Assembly: GCA_026225945.1 (NCBI GenBank)
Contig: JAMJFZ010001805.1
Span: 1,140,001 to 1,204,000, forward strand
Length of the DNA stretch: 64,000 nucleotides
Source of the DNA: Cricetomys ansorgei
Lineage: Eukaryota > Chordata > Mammalia > Rodentia > Nesomyidae
Reading direction: 5' to 3'
A program made the position numbers and the translations under genes. The notes beneath the pieces were generated by a model. It had not been told where the DNA came from. It saw only the letters and a program-made list of their open reading frames with translations, and made no database searches. This document shows positions 31,225 through 41,799 of this stretch, piece after piece. Position 1 is the first letter of the stretch. The number at the start of each line of letters is the position of its first letter.

Positions 31225-31640
31225 TTTTGTAGCTGGGCTGCTTAGTTTTTTTTGTCAATTTGGCACAAGCTAGAGTCATCTGGGAAGATGGAACCTCCCC
31301 TGAGAAAATGCTTCCACTAAATTGCCCATAGGCAAGCCTGTGGGGCATTTCTTAATTGATGTAAGAGGGCACAGCTCATTGTGAGTGGTGCCATCTCCTG
31401 GGCAGTAGTACTGGGTTGAATAAAAGAGCAATTTCATTGAGCAATAAAGATAAACTAGTAAGCAGTGTTCTTCTATGACCTCTGCTTCAGATCCCGCTTC
31501 CAGGTTCCTGTTTTGAGCTCCTGGCCTGGCCTTCTTCCTGGATAGACTGTAAACTGTAAGCCCAATACACCGTTTCTCCCCAAGCTGCTTTTAGCCGTGG
31601 AGTTTATCCCTGCAATAGAAACCAAAATAAGAGAGTAACC
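31225..31640 (+). mobile_element. MaLR LTR (MT-like)
   Basis: 'ttgtcaatttggcacaagct', 'agagtcatctgggaagatgg', 'ctgtggggcatttcttaatt', 'aagcccaatacaccgtttct', 'gcaatagaaaccaaaataag'. Confidence 0.8.
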
Positions 31641-31806
31641 CAGGATGGCCTCAAACTTGTTAGTCACCAAAAATACCTTGAATTTCTGATCTTCTTGCTT
31701 CCCATTGCAAGAATGACAGCCCTGTGTCACCATGCCTGTTTTTATGAAGTGCCGGGGATGAAACCTGCATGCTAGGAAACTCCTCTACCAATTGAGTCCG
31801 TCCCCA
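31641..31806 (-). mobile_element. B4 SINE
   Basis: Inverted B1-like part ('acccaggatggcctcaaact') joined to inverted ID ('ggggatgaaacctgcatgct'). Confidence 0.8.
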
Positions 31807-31932
31807 GTCTCTAACCAAACTTTAGGAACCATTTGCATCTACAACCTAGAAATTTCTACCAAAATTACAAACAATTAACCCCATACCCAGCAGTCTGTTT
31901 TAGAAATCTTTTTCTTAAAAAAAAAAAGTTGC

Positions 31933-32145
31933 AGCCAGGCCTGATGCTTCAGAGTGGTGATCCCAGCTGCTCAGAAGATGAAACACAAGAGCCGGAATTT
32001 ATGGCCAGTCTGGGAGACTTAGTAAAAGCCTATCTCAAAATAAATATGAAGAGGACTCAGTTGTACAGCATCTGCCTAGAAACCTCTAGCACCCTCCTGC
32101 CTAGAATGCACAAGGTGCTGGGTTCAGTCCACAGTACTGCAAAAA
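31933..32145 (+). mobile_element. B1-like body followed by ID-like unit
   Basis: 'agccaggcctgatgcttcag', 'gatcccagctgctcagaaga', then an ID-like stretch 'gaatgcacaaggtgctgggt'. Confidence 0.65.
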
Positions 32146-32315
32146 CAAAGCAGAACAAATCCTTACAAATGAGCACAGAAATGAAAATATTTATTGCCGC
32201 ATATTGGGCTTGCTTTCCTTTATAGTGGTAAAGAAAACCTGGAATAAAGTGTAAGTTTATCAGTGAGGATGGCATTGAGTGAGTTATCATCCACATCCTG
32301 GACATTATCAAGCAT

Positions 32316-32585
32316 TTTTTCTTTCTTTATAATACTTTTATTAATAATTTGAGTTTTATACAATGTATCTTGATAACACCCTCTTCCCATTCCTCCCTGT
32401 TCCACCCTCCCATCCCTGTGCCCTTAAAAAAAAAAAGAGGAACAAATAGAAGAAAATTAAGTCAAACTTGTGTGGCAGGAGCATGGATCACAGGCACCAC
32501 CATGGTCCTGGAGGCAGCAGGCTGCTCTGATCATGGACATTCACCTGGCCCATACTTGCCTGAGACAAAGCATGACAGAGTTGAG
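32316..32585 (-). mobile_element. L1 3'-end-like fragment (second copy)
   Basis: 'cttttattaataatttgagt', 'caatgtatcttgataacacc', 'gcaggagcatggatcacagg' pair with 21986-22262. Confidence 0.55.
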
Positions 32586-33260
32586 CCTCACTGCCCAAAT
32601 CCACAGGCACCCGGGCCTCCGTCAGGCACCTGGACACCGAGCAGGCACCCTGGCATCCTTGCAGCCCCTACCCCTGACATCCACAGGCACTCGGACATCT
32701 GGCAGGGACTAGAGCCTCCTGCAGACACCAGGACCACCCCATACAGGCACTAGGCCAACCCACAGACACCCAGACATCCTGCAAACACCAGGGCATCCCA
32801 CGGGCATCAAGCCATCCCGCAGATGCTTGGACATCAGCAGGTACCAGGATATTCCCCAGGTTCCAGGGCATCCTACAGATGCCTGGACATCACAGGCATA
32901 TGTCTTCCCACAAGTAGCAGGATATCATGCAGGCACCTGGCCATCCCTCAGACACCTGGCCATCCCACCAGCACCAGGGCCTCCCATGAGTACCAGGGTC
33001 TTTCACAGGTGTCTGGATATCCAGCAGGGACCAGGACATTCTCCAAGCTCCAGGGCATCCTACAGGCACTGGGCCAACCCACAGACACCCGGATATCCTG
33101 CAGAGTCACAGACATCTCACAGACATATGGACATTCCATAAGCACCCAGATATCACACAGGCATCTAGCAATCTTGTATGTACCTGGAAATCCTGAAGGG
33201 TCAGTTCCTGGGCATCCCACAGGCACTGGGCATCCCACAGGCACTGGACATCATCATGCC
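32586..33260. repeat. degenerate 19-bp GC-rich minisatellite
   Basis: About 35 units near CATCCCNCAGGCACCTGGN. Exact 19-bp spacing is visible in catcctgcaaacaccaggg, catcccacgggcatcaagc, catcccgcagatgcttgga. Long frames on both strands follow from the repeat, not from coding. Confidence 0.88.
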
Positions 33261-33530
33261 AGCTACCATACTTCAGGTATCACCCAAGGCCCTGGACTGC
33301 CTGCCAAAATTAGCACCTCATGAAGCGAGGATCCAGTGCCTGGTGAACTCTGACAGTGTCAACAATGCAGGCAGAATTCTAATTGTCCTGGTCTACATAG
33401 GCATCTTGAGGGTTTTAAAACCCCTCCCTAAAGGAGGAGACTCAATCCCTCTGATGAAATATTCTTTGTCTGGGACATCTTTCTGTTGCTCAGGGTCAGG
33501 GTGCTCCTGAAGTTTGGTAGCACATTCCAG
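33261..33530. other. unassigned sequence
   Basis: GC-moderate segment following the minisatellite; no known motif. Confidence 0.4.
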
Positions 33531-33785
33531 GTTCAGGATCTGCTGGAACTCAAGGCAGCTGGGTCCTGCCCTAACCTCAGCACCATCCATCCATGTTGCT
33601 ACCTCAGCCTTTGTGCCTGCAGCCCTAGGATATCGCTGCTGTCTGTGCCCTCCCCCACTCCATCAGAGAGGGCACTAAGGCAACATCACAGCCACAGGAG
33701 CAGAGCCAGTGCCTCTACTCCAGTATGGCAGGTGGTAAAGTAGCACAGGCTGTTTAATGGTAGACCGTAGCCTGGTCCCTTGTGT
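33531..33785 (-). repeat. GC-rich block, copy A of a diverged duplication
   Basis: Shares ordered words with 34400-34570: 'tttgtgcctgcagcc', 'tctgtg.cctcccccac', 'cagccacaggagcagagcc'. On the minus strand it ends in a purine-rich region like L1 5' UTR monomers, but this origin is only a guess. Confidence 0.5.
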
Positions 33786-33977
33786 GGAGACCTCACCCAG
33801 AAGATGAGACATTTTTTTAGCTAGGATATCTTGCCAATTGTTCTGGTTCAGAGTGATCTTGCCGTCTGGCCTCATGCCTGTGGGCCGGATGAGAGAAAAG
33901 TGCACAACATCACGCAACAGGATCTCACACAAGAGGTTTACGGGGATGGGGTGGGACACGGAGAATCCGCTTCCTAG
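33786..33977 (-). other. open segment of unknown origin
   Basis: A minus-strand frame runs through this interval (part of the 156-codon frame 33675-34145) with ordinary amino-acid composition, unlike the flanking low-complexity part. I recognise no domain and see no conserved gene structure. Confidence 0.3.
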
Positions 33978-34042
33978 TGGAGGGAAGAAGAGAGAGAGAG
34001 GGGAGAGGGAGAGAGGGAGAGAGACAACAGAGGAAGAGGGGC

Positions 34043-34073
<31 letters not shown>

Positions 34074-34228
34074 GAGACTGACAGAGATCCAAAGGAGAGA
34101 TCCAAAGAGAGAGAGAGATCTAAAGAGAGGAGAGAGAAAGGCCAAAGAGAGACAGAGAGGGACAGAGAGAGGGACAGAGAGAGGCAGAGAGATCTAAAGA
34201 GAGAGAGATCCAAAGAGAGAGGGAGTTC
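33978..34228 (+). repeat. (GA)n-rich polypurine tract with ~15-bp AGATCCAAAGAG units
   Basis: 250 bp of purines broken by repeated GATCCAAAGAGAGA and GACAGAGAGG units. Confidence 0.93.
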
Positions 34229-34379
34229 GAAGCTCACCGGGATTATATGGGACTGATGACACAAGACAGGTACCTGTCTGGGGGCAGGCACAGGGGTGGT
34301 ACCTGGCCAGAGGGTGGGGGCAGCATGGGGGAATGGGCAAGCTCCAGGGAGGGAGCTCTGGCCAATTCACGACACCTGA

Positions 34380-35035
34380 CCCACTCAAACTCCAGGTTGT
34401 TGGGCTCCCGCCCTGCCCTTAGCTAACACTGTTAGTCCTTACCTCAGGCTTTGTGCCTGCAGCCTGCAGCCTACAGGCAGAGCTGCAGTCTGTGCTTCCC
34501 CCACCCCATTAGAGGGGTGCTGTGAGCAGTAGCCGCAGAAATGGGAGCAGCAGCTTCAGTCTGGTGCTAGTCCAAGGGCTAGTCCCTGTCAGCCGTGGAT
34601 GCACGCTCATGTTTGCCACCACCTGCAGTTTTGCGTTCCTTAACAGTGCTATTGTTCCCTTGCTGGCAGAGGCCTGGCTCTGTGTCACTTCCCCCTGAGA
34701 CCCTCCATTTGCCATCTTGGATGCACTGGCACTGCAACTGTGTTTCCGGTTCGGATTTCTCTGTTTGCAGAGGGGCAGGTGGGGTGACAGTGTCCCTGCC
34801 TCCAAGGGCTCCCTGCACCTGTCCACAGAGCTTCACATCTGCTGTGTACCCTGCTGTATCCCGCCATCTTCTCTCTTTCCATTCACGGATAGTCTGTTTT
34901 CCAAGTCTATTGCCTTTCCAGCCACATTTACTTCTCAAAATTTTCCCCTCTGGTCTTGGTGACAGAATACTTTCCCCATATCCATGAAGTGACTGGCCAG
35001 AGGGGACCGACAACTGCCCTGCCACCATCCTAGAA
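34380..35035 (-). repeat. GC-rich block, copy B, with 149-codon minus frame
   Basis: Longer version of copy A. The minus frame 34579-35028 is open for 149 codons but matches no family I know; the high GC content and duplicated position argue for a repeat such as an L1 5' UTR-like promoter unit. Confidence 0.4.
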
Positions 35036-35139
35036 TCTCTTTCTTAATTTTTTTCAAGCGATTTCTTAAACGAACTTGAATTGCAGTAAGTGGTCTGAGA
35101 AATTTAAGTATCTTGATAAACAACTATGTCCAGAATTTA

Positions 35140-35400
35140 GAAAATGGCTTAATGCATAAGCGTGCTTGCTGTGCAAGTTTGAAGCCTGACTCAACCCCCA
35201 CCCCCAGCACTGTAAAGAGCAAGGGTGCGGCTGCAGGTGACTTTATAGCACTACCGAGGAGGATTGGGGCCTGATGGCCGGCAGTGTGTCTCCGAGCTCA
35301 GTGAGAGACCCTGACTCAAGAGAACGAGGTGGAAAGCGAGGAAAGTGATTGAGGAAGACACCCAGCTTTGCCCGTGTGCCACCAAACACGTGTAACCCCT
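35140..35400 (+). mobile_element. B4-type SINE
   Basis: 'gcataagcgtgcttgctgtg', 'gagctcagtgagagaccctg', 'gtgattgaggaagacaccca'. Confidence 0.8.
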
Positions 35401-35424
35401 ACCCATATCTCACACACTGTTCCC

Positions 35425-35530
35425 CAGGACGCACAAGGCATAGGAAAAGGACCAACTCCCACAAGTTTCTTCTGATACCCACATGTGTACTGTGCATTGA
35501 GTGCATACACACACATACAAAATAATAAGT
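35425..35530 (+). mobile_element. B3A-type SINE 3' half
   Basis: 'accaactcccacaagtttct', 'acatgtgtactgtgcattga', then a short A-rich tail. Confidence 0.7.
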
Positions 35531-35610
35531 AGCTTCTAAATTTTTTACTAAAGTTCAATAGATTGATAATGTGAAGAATGACATTCTAATAATTAAAAAC
35601 AGAAAAAGAA

Positions 35611-35745
35611 AGCCGGACACAGTGGCATATACCTGTCATCCCTATCATGCCAGCAGTCAGGAGGCAGAGGCAAGAAGACATTCTAGGTTATACAGTGAGC
35701 TCAAGGGCAGCTGGAGCTAAAGGAGATCCTGTCTTGAATAACAGA
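35611..35745 (+). mobile_element. B1/RSINE1-like SINE
   Basis: 'agccggacacagtggcatat', 'caggaggcagaggcaagaag', 'gagatcctgtcttgaata'. Confidence 0.75.
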
Positions 35746-35778
35746 GAGAATAGCTTGTCTCATAAATACTAACTTCTA

Positions 35779-35890
35779 ATCTAGCTATAGTGGCTCGCAC
35801 AACTTTAATCCTAGGATTTGAGAGTCAGAGACACGGGGCTGCTGAGAGCTGGACTCCAGCTTGGGCCATACAGTGAGACCCCGTCTTCGG
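35779..35890 (+). mobile_element. B1/RSINE1-like SINE, diverged
   Basis: 'ctatagtggctcgcacaact', 'ccatacagtgagaccccgtc'. Confidence 0.65.
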
Positions 35891-36029
35891 CTCTGAGAAT
35901 CTCAAAACCATTTAGTGAAAATTCACATAACTTCTTTCTCTAAGTATTGATGTCAATAAAAAAAAACTGACCCATCTATGTAATCATTGCTCTTTCATAC
36001 ACATGTTTTTTTGTTTGTGTGTTTGTTTT

Positions 36030-36178
36030 TTCAAGGTAGGATTTCTCTGTCTAGCCTTCGCTGTCCTGGAACTCGCTCTGTAAACTAGGATGGCCTCAAA
36101 CTCACAAAGGTCTGCCTGCCTCTGCCTCTGCCTCCCCAAGTGCTTCAACTACAGGCATACACTACCACCACCTGGCCA
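36030..36178 (-). mobile_element. B1 SINE
   Basis: 'ctgtcctggaactcgctctg', 'aggatggcctcaaactcaca', 'actaccaccacctggcc'. Confidence 0.9.
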
Positions 36179-36199
36179 TGTTTGTTTGTTTGTTTGTTT

Positions 36200-36400
36200 A
36201 ATTTTAGGCTCATTTTATTATTTTGTATGTGTGAGCATTTTGCCTGCATGTATGCATGTGCCCTAAGAAGTCAGAGGAGGGTGCCATACCCCTGGAACTG
36301 CGGTTACAGGTGTGTGTTGCAGCACGGGTGCTTAGAATCAAACCCTGGTCCTCTGCAAGAACAGACAGTGCTCTTAAGCACCGAGCCAGCTTTCCAAGCC
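36200..36400 (-). mobile_element. B3-type SINE
   Basis: 'aagtcagaggagggtgccat', 'tggaactgcggttacaggtg', 'tcttaagcaccgagccagct'. Confidence 0.88.
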
Positions 36401-36424
36401 TTCATACACATGTTTTAAATATTC

Positions 36425-36617
36425 TTTTTTTGAGATTTATTTTTGTTATTTTTAATTTTTTGTGTGTGGGCATGCATACATGAGTAGGCCAGAAGAGAGA
36501 GCTGGGACTACAGGTGGTTGTAAGCTCCCCAGCATGGGCGGTGTTGAGAACCCGATTCAGAACCTTGGCAGCAGCAACCAGGGCTCTTAACCCCAGAGCC
36601 ATCTCTCCAGCCCTAGA
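36425..36617 (-). mobile_element. B3-type SINE
   Basis: 'gctgggactacaggtggttg', 'ggctcttaaccccagagcca', 'tctctccagccct'. Confidence 0.88.
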
Positions 36618-36675
36618 CACCACGGTTTTTTAAAGAAAAAAAAAACCAGGTTGACATTTTAAGTTTTTTATTATG

Positions 36676-36708
36676 TGTGTGTGTGTGTGTGTGCATGTGC
36701 TAGGTGTA

Positions 36709-36740
<32 letters not shown>

Positions 36741-36790
36741 CACATGCTAGGTGTGTAGGTGTGTGTGTGTGTGTGTGTGTGTATGCGTTA
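36676..36790 (+). repeat. (TG)n with ~55-bp duplicated GCACATGCTAGGTGTGTAGG units
   Basis: Three (TG)n blocks are separated by GCATGTGCTAGGTGTATAGG, GCACATGCTAGGTGTGTAGG and GTATGCGTTAGGAGTGCAGG. Confidence 0.92.
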
Positions 36791-36952
36791 GGAGTGCAGG
36801 TATGCACGTGCCACAGCACTGGTGTAGAGGTCAGAGGACAACTTGTAGGAGTTAGTTCTCTACTTCCATCATGTGGATTTCAGCCATCAAATCCAGACCT
36901 TTAGCCTATGTGCCAGCATAGTTACCTGCTGAGTGATCTCATACAGCCCAAG
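36791..36952 (-). mobile_element. B3A-type SINE
   Basis: 'gaggtcagaggacaacttgt', 'aggagttagttctctacttc', 'gttacctgctgagtgatctc'. The TG array grows from its inverted tail. Confidence 0.82.
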
Positions 36953-37019
36953 ATGACATTTCAATAATACACTTATCCCAATGTACCCAAATGTCATTAC
37001 TTTCATTCCAGTTGATTTA

Positions 37020-37298
37020 TGTGTTCATGTGTGTGTACAAGCACGTGTATGTGAACGTGTGGGAGACAGAAATCCGTGCCAGGCGTCTTCCTTAGTTGTT
37101 TTTTTTTTTTTTTGAGACAGCTCTTTCATTGAGTTTGTTAGGCCCGCTGGCCAGCAAGTCTCAAGGATCTGCTTCTCTGTATGCTGAAGACACACACACA
37201 CAAGTACACTGGATTTTTATGTGGGCGCTAGGCTTCACATTCAGGTCCTCTTGCTTTCCCAACAGACGTTTTACTGACTGAGCCATCTCCTTAGCCTT
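37020..37298 (-). mobile_element. B4-type SINE
   Basis: 'ctggccagcaagtctcaagg', 'cattcaggtcctcttgcttt', 'ttactgactgagccatctcc'. Confidence 0.85.
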
Positions 37299-37314
37299 CT
37301 CATTGATAGTTAAA

Positions 37315-37480
37315 AAGCTGGGTGGTGGTGCACACCTTTAATCCCAGCACGTGAGAGGCAGAAGCAGGTAAAGCTATGTAAGTTCAAGGCCAGCCTGGTC
37401 TACAGAGTGAGTTCCAGGACAGCCAGAGTTACAACAGAGAAACCCTGTCTTGAAAAACCAAAAAAAAAAAAAAAACAAAC
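37315..37480 (+). mobile_element. B1 SINE, young-looking
   Basis: Nearly consensus: 'ggtggtgcacacctttaatc', 'gttcaaggccagcctggtct', 'agagaaaccctgtcttgaaa', long A tail. Confidence 0.95.
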
Positions 37481-37489
37481 AAAAAAAAG

Positions 37490-38735
37490 ATTCATTCTTC
37501 CTTTCCTGCACAGAGTATTTGACTGTATCTGACTGAGTTTGTAATACTCAGGAGTCACGTGGGCCACTGACCATCTAGAGACAGCACCTTTCTAAAGAAA
37601 ATCTGTGCCACAAGGTATAGCCACCATCATAATAGTGGCACGACTGTTCTGGGATAACTAACAGATTTCTGATTAGATCTGAGGCCTGCTTCAGAGAGGT
37701 AAATTCACACCTGGTCAAAATCCCAGGGCTTGGGAGGTCAAACGCCCTAGGAAGGAGCCTACTGCTGTTGTTCTGTCCAACGGTCATGTTGTCTTTGTCT
37801 TCTTAATGTTCCTGTGTATGCACATGTATTAGTCCTGCTCAGCCTCTTTCTGTACCAGGCAGCAGTTAATACAAAGACTCATGACTGATCAAGGTTAAGA
37901 ATAAATGACTTTCGGATGCTTAGCCCTAAATAAGACATCTCTATCAACCCTAGCAAGGCTCAAGGAACACTATAGCAGAAGGGTCAGAGGCAATATAAGA
38001 GCTGGAGGATGGGGAGGGCTGCCATGGATTGCTGTCTTCCAGACAGGACATGCCCACTGTGCTCACAAAGTCACTGCACAAGACCTGTACAGGGTCGGGC
38101 CAAGAAGATCAGCCACCACTCCCACTGTTAAAGTAGCTTTCAACTGCTTAATAAGAGTCCAGCGTTGAATTTTCCAATGCTCTTTATTAATCACAAACCA
38201 TGTCAAATCTCAGGGAATTCCATACCTGGGTGGCTCGGCAGAGACTTCATTCCTTCCCCCAAAAGCTCTCTCATCCTTTTTCCATTTTTCCCCTTGCCTG
38301 CTTCTCCTCAGACCCTTTAAACCTTTTTCCCTAGCCCCCTCTCTCAATCCTGGCCTTCATTACAACACAATAGTATCTTAGCATACCCAGCATACTTCTC
38401 TGAGAAGACTCTGATCATCCGCCTGCAGTTCTTTCATGCCATCGGTCACCTTCAACTGTAAACAGTTCTATCTGTGAAGATCTCAGAAGGGCTAGTACAA
38501 GGGTGTGAATGGGTAGGAAGCAAGGCCTGCACTGGCTGCAAGGCATCAAAGCTCTTTTACAAACCAAACAGCACACAGGAGTAAAATATCCCACAACACC
38601 CACAGGGAGCTAGCGTACTCAGTGTGCTATTTTTAAAAGAAAGACAAAAGAAGGGAGAAGGTGCGAAGGACATGCTGGCATGGGAATTTAGACAAGATGC
38701 GTCACATTACAGTATGAAATTGTCTAAAAGATTCT
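37490..38735 (+). mobile_element. rodent L1 3'-region, interrupted by a solo LTR
   Basis: 37490-38125 contains rodent L1 3' words ('aaggtatagccaccatcata', 'cacaagacctgtacagggtc'). The 3' UTR end resumes at 38604 ('cgtactcagtgtgctatttt', 'acagtatgaaattgtctaaa'). No intact ORF2. Confidence 0.6.
38126..38598 (-). mobile_element. solo LTR inside the L1 3' region
   Basis: 473 bp on the minus strand, TGTTGTGGGATATTTT to GCTACTTTAACA, with an AATAAA signal (plus strand TTTATT near 38184) about 60 bp before its 3' end. A 5-bp flank cccac occurs on both sides (38121-38125, 38599-38603). Not the mys-like family despite a shared TGTTGTGG start. Confidence 0.8.
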
Positions 38736-38791
38736 TTAAAGAGGGAAGAAGAAAGAGAGAGAGAGAGATTGAGAGAATTGGAGAGAGAAGC

Positions 38792-39075
38792 AAGGGCCAG
38801 TGAGGCAGTTCAGCAGGTAAAGGAACCTACTTCCAAACCTGAGAACCTGTGTTCAATCACAGGACCAACCAACAAATAGGGTAAAGAAAAAACCAATCGC
38901 TACAAATTGTTCTCTGATCTCATCAGCACATGGTGATATGCGTGCGTGTGTGCGTGCGCACACATACACACACACACACACACAGGCAAGCACAGACACA
39001 CACACACAGGCAAGCACAGACACACATGCACACATGTACATACTCACACAATATATATGAACTAATAAATAAAAG
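38792..39075 (+). mobile_element. B3A-type SINE with expanded CA tail
   Basis: 'gccagtgaggcagttcagca', 'aacctgagaacctgtgttca', then (CA)n with AGGCAAGCACAGACACAC duplications (38945-39045) and an AATAAA-rich end. Confidence 0.82.
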
Positions 39076-39894
39076 TAGATTTAAATTTAAGAGAAAAGAT
39101 GTAGGCCAAGAGTTCGAGCGCCCTCTAGTGACAAACTCCCTGAACTGCATGCTTCGCATCAATGTCTTCTAACTTGGATCTGATCCTCCTTATTACCAGG
39201 GTGTACTCGCACTCCTGGCTTTCCTGGCCCATCTAAGTCTGAACTCCATTCCATTCTCCTCACACCACGCCACTCCTTTCCCCCATCCATGGCATACTTT
39301 CCCACATTCATTAATTCACTCAGCCTAATTACTGAGTACTGAGGTTGCCTGAGAGTCATTTAGTCATGCTTGAGCTTCTGAGTCTAACAGTTTGCATTTA
39401 ACCAGTTCTGTCCTTGGGCCTTAGTTTTTTTTTTTACATCTGATCCTGAGCTGTATACCTTGCATGAAGGATTATTGGAGGGACTTATACAACAATGAAT
39501 GTAAAATGGTCGGCATATATAGTGTTTATATGTCAATATGACAGTAAATGTTCGGTTAACTAATAAACTCCAGATTTGGGGCAAGGTAGGACACTACCTA
39601 GGGGAGCCTCAGCCAGCAAGGATGACCACAAGTAGAGAGCCTGGATAGATAGCAGGGCTGTAAGTAGGTGCAAGATTTTCTGTCTGTCCAGCAATGCTAA
39701 TTCACACCCAGCCCAGTGGTACCAGTCTGCGGAACACAAACCTGTGGTCACCCCGACATAAAGTTCTCAGTGGCTCCCCAGTGCTCTGATATACACAGAA
39801 GAGAGCCCAGAAAATGAAATCCAATGGAAGGGGTGGAATGTTGATGTGTGCTTGTCTTCCAGATGTGACATTTCTGCTGCATCCTTGTTTTGTT
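39076..39894. other. unassigned sequence
   Basis: 820 bp without a recognised family. Short frames of 60-66 codons have no known domains. Confidence 0.45.
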
Positions 39895-40029
39895 GTTTTT
39901 TTTCAAGGTAGGGTTCCTCTGTGTAGCCCTGGCTGTCCTGGAACTCATGCTGGAGACCACTTTGGCTTCAAACTTAGAGACCTGCTTCCCGAGTGCTGGA
40001 ATTAAAGGCATGAGCTACTGCCGCCTGTT
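39895..40029 (-). mobile_element. B1 SINE
   Basis: 'ctgtgtagccctggctgtcc', 'cccgagtgctggaattaaag'. Confidence 0.9.
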
Positions 40030-40034
40030 CAGTT

Positions 40035-40215
40035 GCACTCTTAAACATGCACATCAGTGACTATCTGCACAAGATTCAGCCCATCAACTTTCTGCGGTGC
40101 AGAGGAAGAAGAGCTCACAAGACTCCACCCCTCCCCAAGGAGCTATTGACAGACAGTTCATGGTTGCCAGGAAAGGAGAGATAGCTTCTTCAGTGGGCTA
40201 GCCACTGGTAGGGAA
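40035..40215 (+). mobile_element. rodent L1 3'-region fragment
   Basis: 'tgcacaagattcagcccatc', 'agactccacccctccccaag', 'gagctattgacagacagttc', 'agcttcttcagtgggctagc'. Confidence 0.65.
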
Positions 40216-40357
40216 GCTCCTTCCACCATGTCTATCTTCACTGCCTTCCCTACCACAATGGACTGTACCCCTCTGGAACAATAAGACAAAATAAACCCTT
40301 TCTCCCTTAAGCTGTTTGGTCAGGATATTTTTATGTCTGCAACAAGAATGTCTGTAA
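40216..40357 (+). mobile_element. MaLR LTR 3'-end fragment
   Basis: 'caatggactgtacccctctg', 'aataaaccctttctccctta', 'aagctgtttggtcaggatat'. Confidence 0.65.
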
Positions 40358-40712
40358 CATGGTGGTTTTACCTCAGAAGTGCCCTCCACATGTCCATGTA
40401 TTTGAACACTTGGCCTCCCCATTAGTGGCCCTATTTGGAGGCTTATGCAACCTTTAGGACTTGGAGCCTCACTGGAGGGATTAAGTCACTGAAGGCAGGC
40501 TTTGAGACTTTATAGTCTTGCCCCACTTCCAGGCCCCACTCCCTGTTTCCTGTGTGTAGTAGAGATGTGATCTTTCAACTTTCTGATGCCATGCCTTCTC
40601 CACACTGATGGACATCTGGTCTGCTGAAACCAGCAGCCAAAGTAAAGTCTTCCTTTCATTGCTTTTGGTCATGGTGTTTTATTATAGACACAAACAAGAA
40701 ACTGAAACAGTA
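40358..40712 (+). mobile_element. MaLR LTR
   Basis: 'tgtatttgaacacttggcct', 'aggcttatgcaacctttagg', 'gcattgcttttggtcatggt'-like 3' end ('tcattgcttttggtcatggt'), in the order of ORR1/MT LTRs. Confidence 0.72.
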
Positions 40713-40837
40713 ATTAAGACACAGACGGAGCCATTTGCCCAGGCTCCTGACACTGTCATTTCAGGACATGTCTAAGACCAGAAGAGGAAAGGGTTCCAGT
40801 GTGTGTCCTTGCTTCAGATCTCCATTCTTCTCCTGGC

Positions 40838-40948
40838 TTGTAGGATGTGGGTGATTGCCCAGACATCTCTGAGCCTCAGTTTCCCCATCTGGGTAATAGG
40901 GTGATGAAATAGCATCAGGAACCTGTTGTAAGAGTCAGTGTGGGACAC
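40838..40948 (+). mobile_element. MIR SINE
   Basis: 'tctgagcctcagtttcccca' followed by 'tctgggtaatagggtgatga' is the conserved MIR core, an ancient mammalian SINE. Confidence 0.75.
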
Positions 40949-41554
40949 AAAAGGACGTGGGGTCTATTTCCATAGAACTAAACAGGATGCTCTGAGGGGC
41001 CAGCTCCACTTCCTGCCTCTTCTCTGATCTTGCCTGACTCCTCCTCTGAGCCCTTTCCAGTTTCTCCCTCAGCTTCTTTCCCAGGCATCCAGCCAAAGTC
41101 ATCCAGCCATGTGCTCCAGCTGCTTACTGCGCAGACAAAGGAGGCTCTGTCCCCAGCCACCCACCCCAGAGCACAGCACACTCCATACACCGGACTATAA
41201 GCACCCCTCTCCCCCACCCACCGTGACACTACTATTAGACTTAGGGTTACAGCCTGTGCCCTAAGAAGTCAGTTCCTAGATAAGCCAATTAAAACAGCCA
41301 AATTGAAAGTGAAAAGCAGAAAAAGATTCATTCAATATGGCCACATTGGAAAGACAAAGAGATCCAGTGACCTCTCAATTCCCAAACCCATTCCTGGAGT
41401 TCTCAAGTGAGGTTAAGGTTTAAGAAGAGGCCAGAGCTGTTCATACTTAAGCAGTCTCCAGTGAAAGTATGGTCCTGCCCACCACTGACCTATCAATGTC
41501 TCTTCTGTAAGGATTACAGTCTAGATGTTGTAAATTTCTTTCAGGTAGAAAAGT
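40949..41554. other. unassigned sequence
   Basis: Adjacent to the MIR and free of young repeats. A minus 83-codon frame (40978-41229) shows Ser/Glu/Gly-rich residues but no known domain. Confidence 0.45.
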
Positions 41555-41587
41555 CTTCCAAAAAAAAAAAAAAAAAAAAAAAAAAGG

Positions 41588-41732
41588 AAAAAGCCAGGAG
41601 GTGGCGGAACATTTATCCCTGCACTCAAGAGGCAGAGGCAGACAGATCTCTGTGTTCGAGGCTAGCCTGGTTTACAGAGTGAGTTCCAGGACAGCCAGAG
41701 TTACAACAGAGAAACCCTGTCTTAAGAAGAAA
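41588..41732 (+). mobile_element. B1 SINE preceded by poly(A)
   Basis: 'aaaagccaggaggtggcgga', 'gaggctagcctggtttacag', 'agagaaaccctgtcttaaga'. A 26-base poly(A) run lies just upstream (41560-41585). Confidence 0.9.
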
Positions 41733-41799
41733 AACAAAGAAATAAAGAGGGGGGGTGGGGAGCGGGATCTTTCTCCTGGCCAGCCCCAGTTTTAGGCTC

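Noticed and set aside
32349..33323. Plus-strand frames of 104-166 codons with Gly/His/Pro repeats
   Set aside because: Come from the 19-bp minisatellite in several frames at once, so not coding.
40949..41554. Possible conserved exon near the MIR
   Set aside because: No splice-site pair, domain or codon bias could be supported from the sequence alone.
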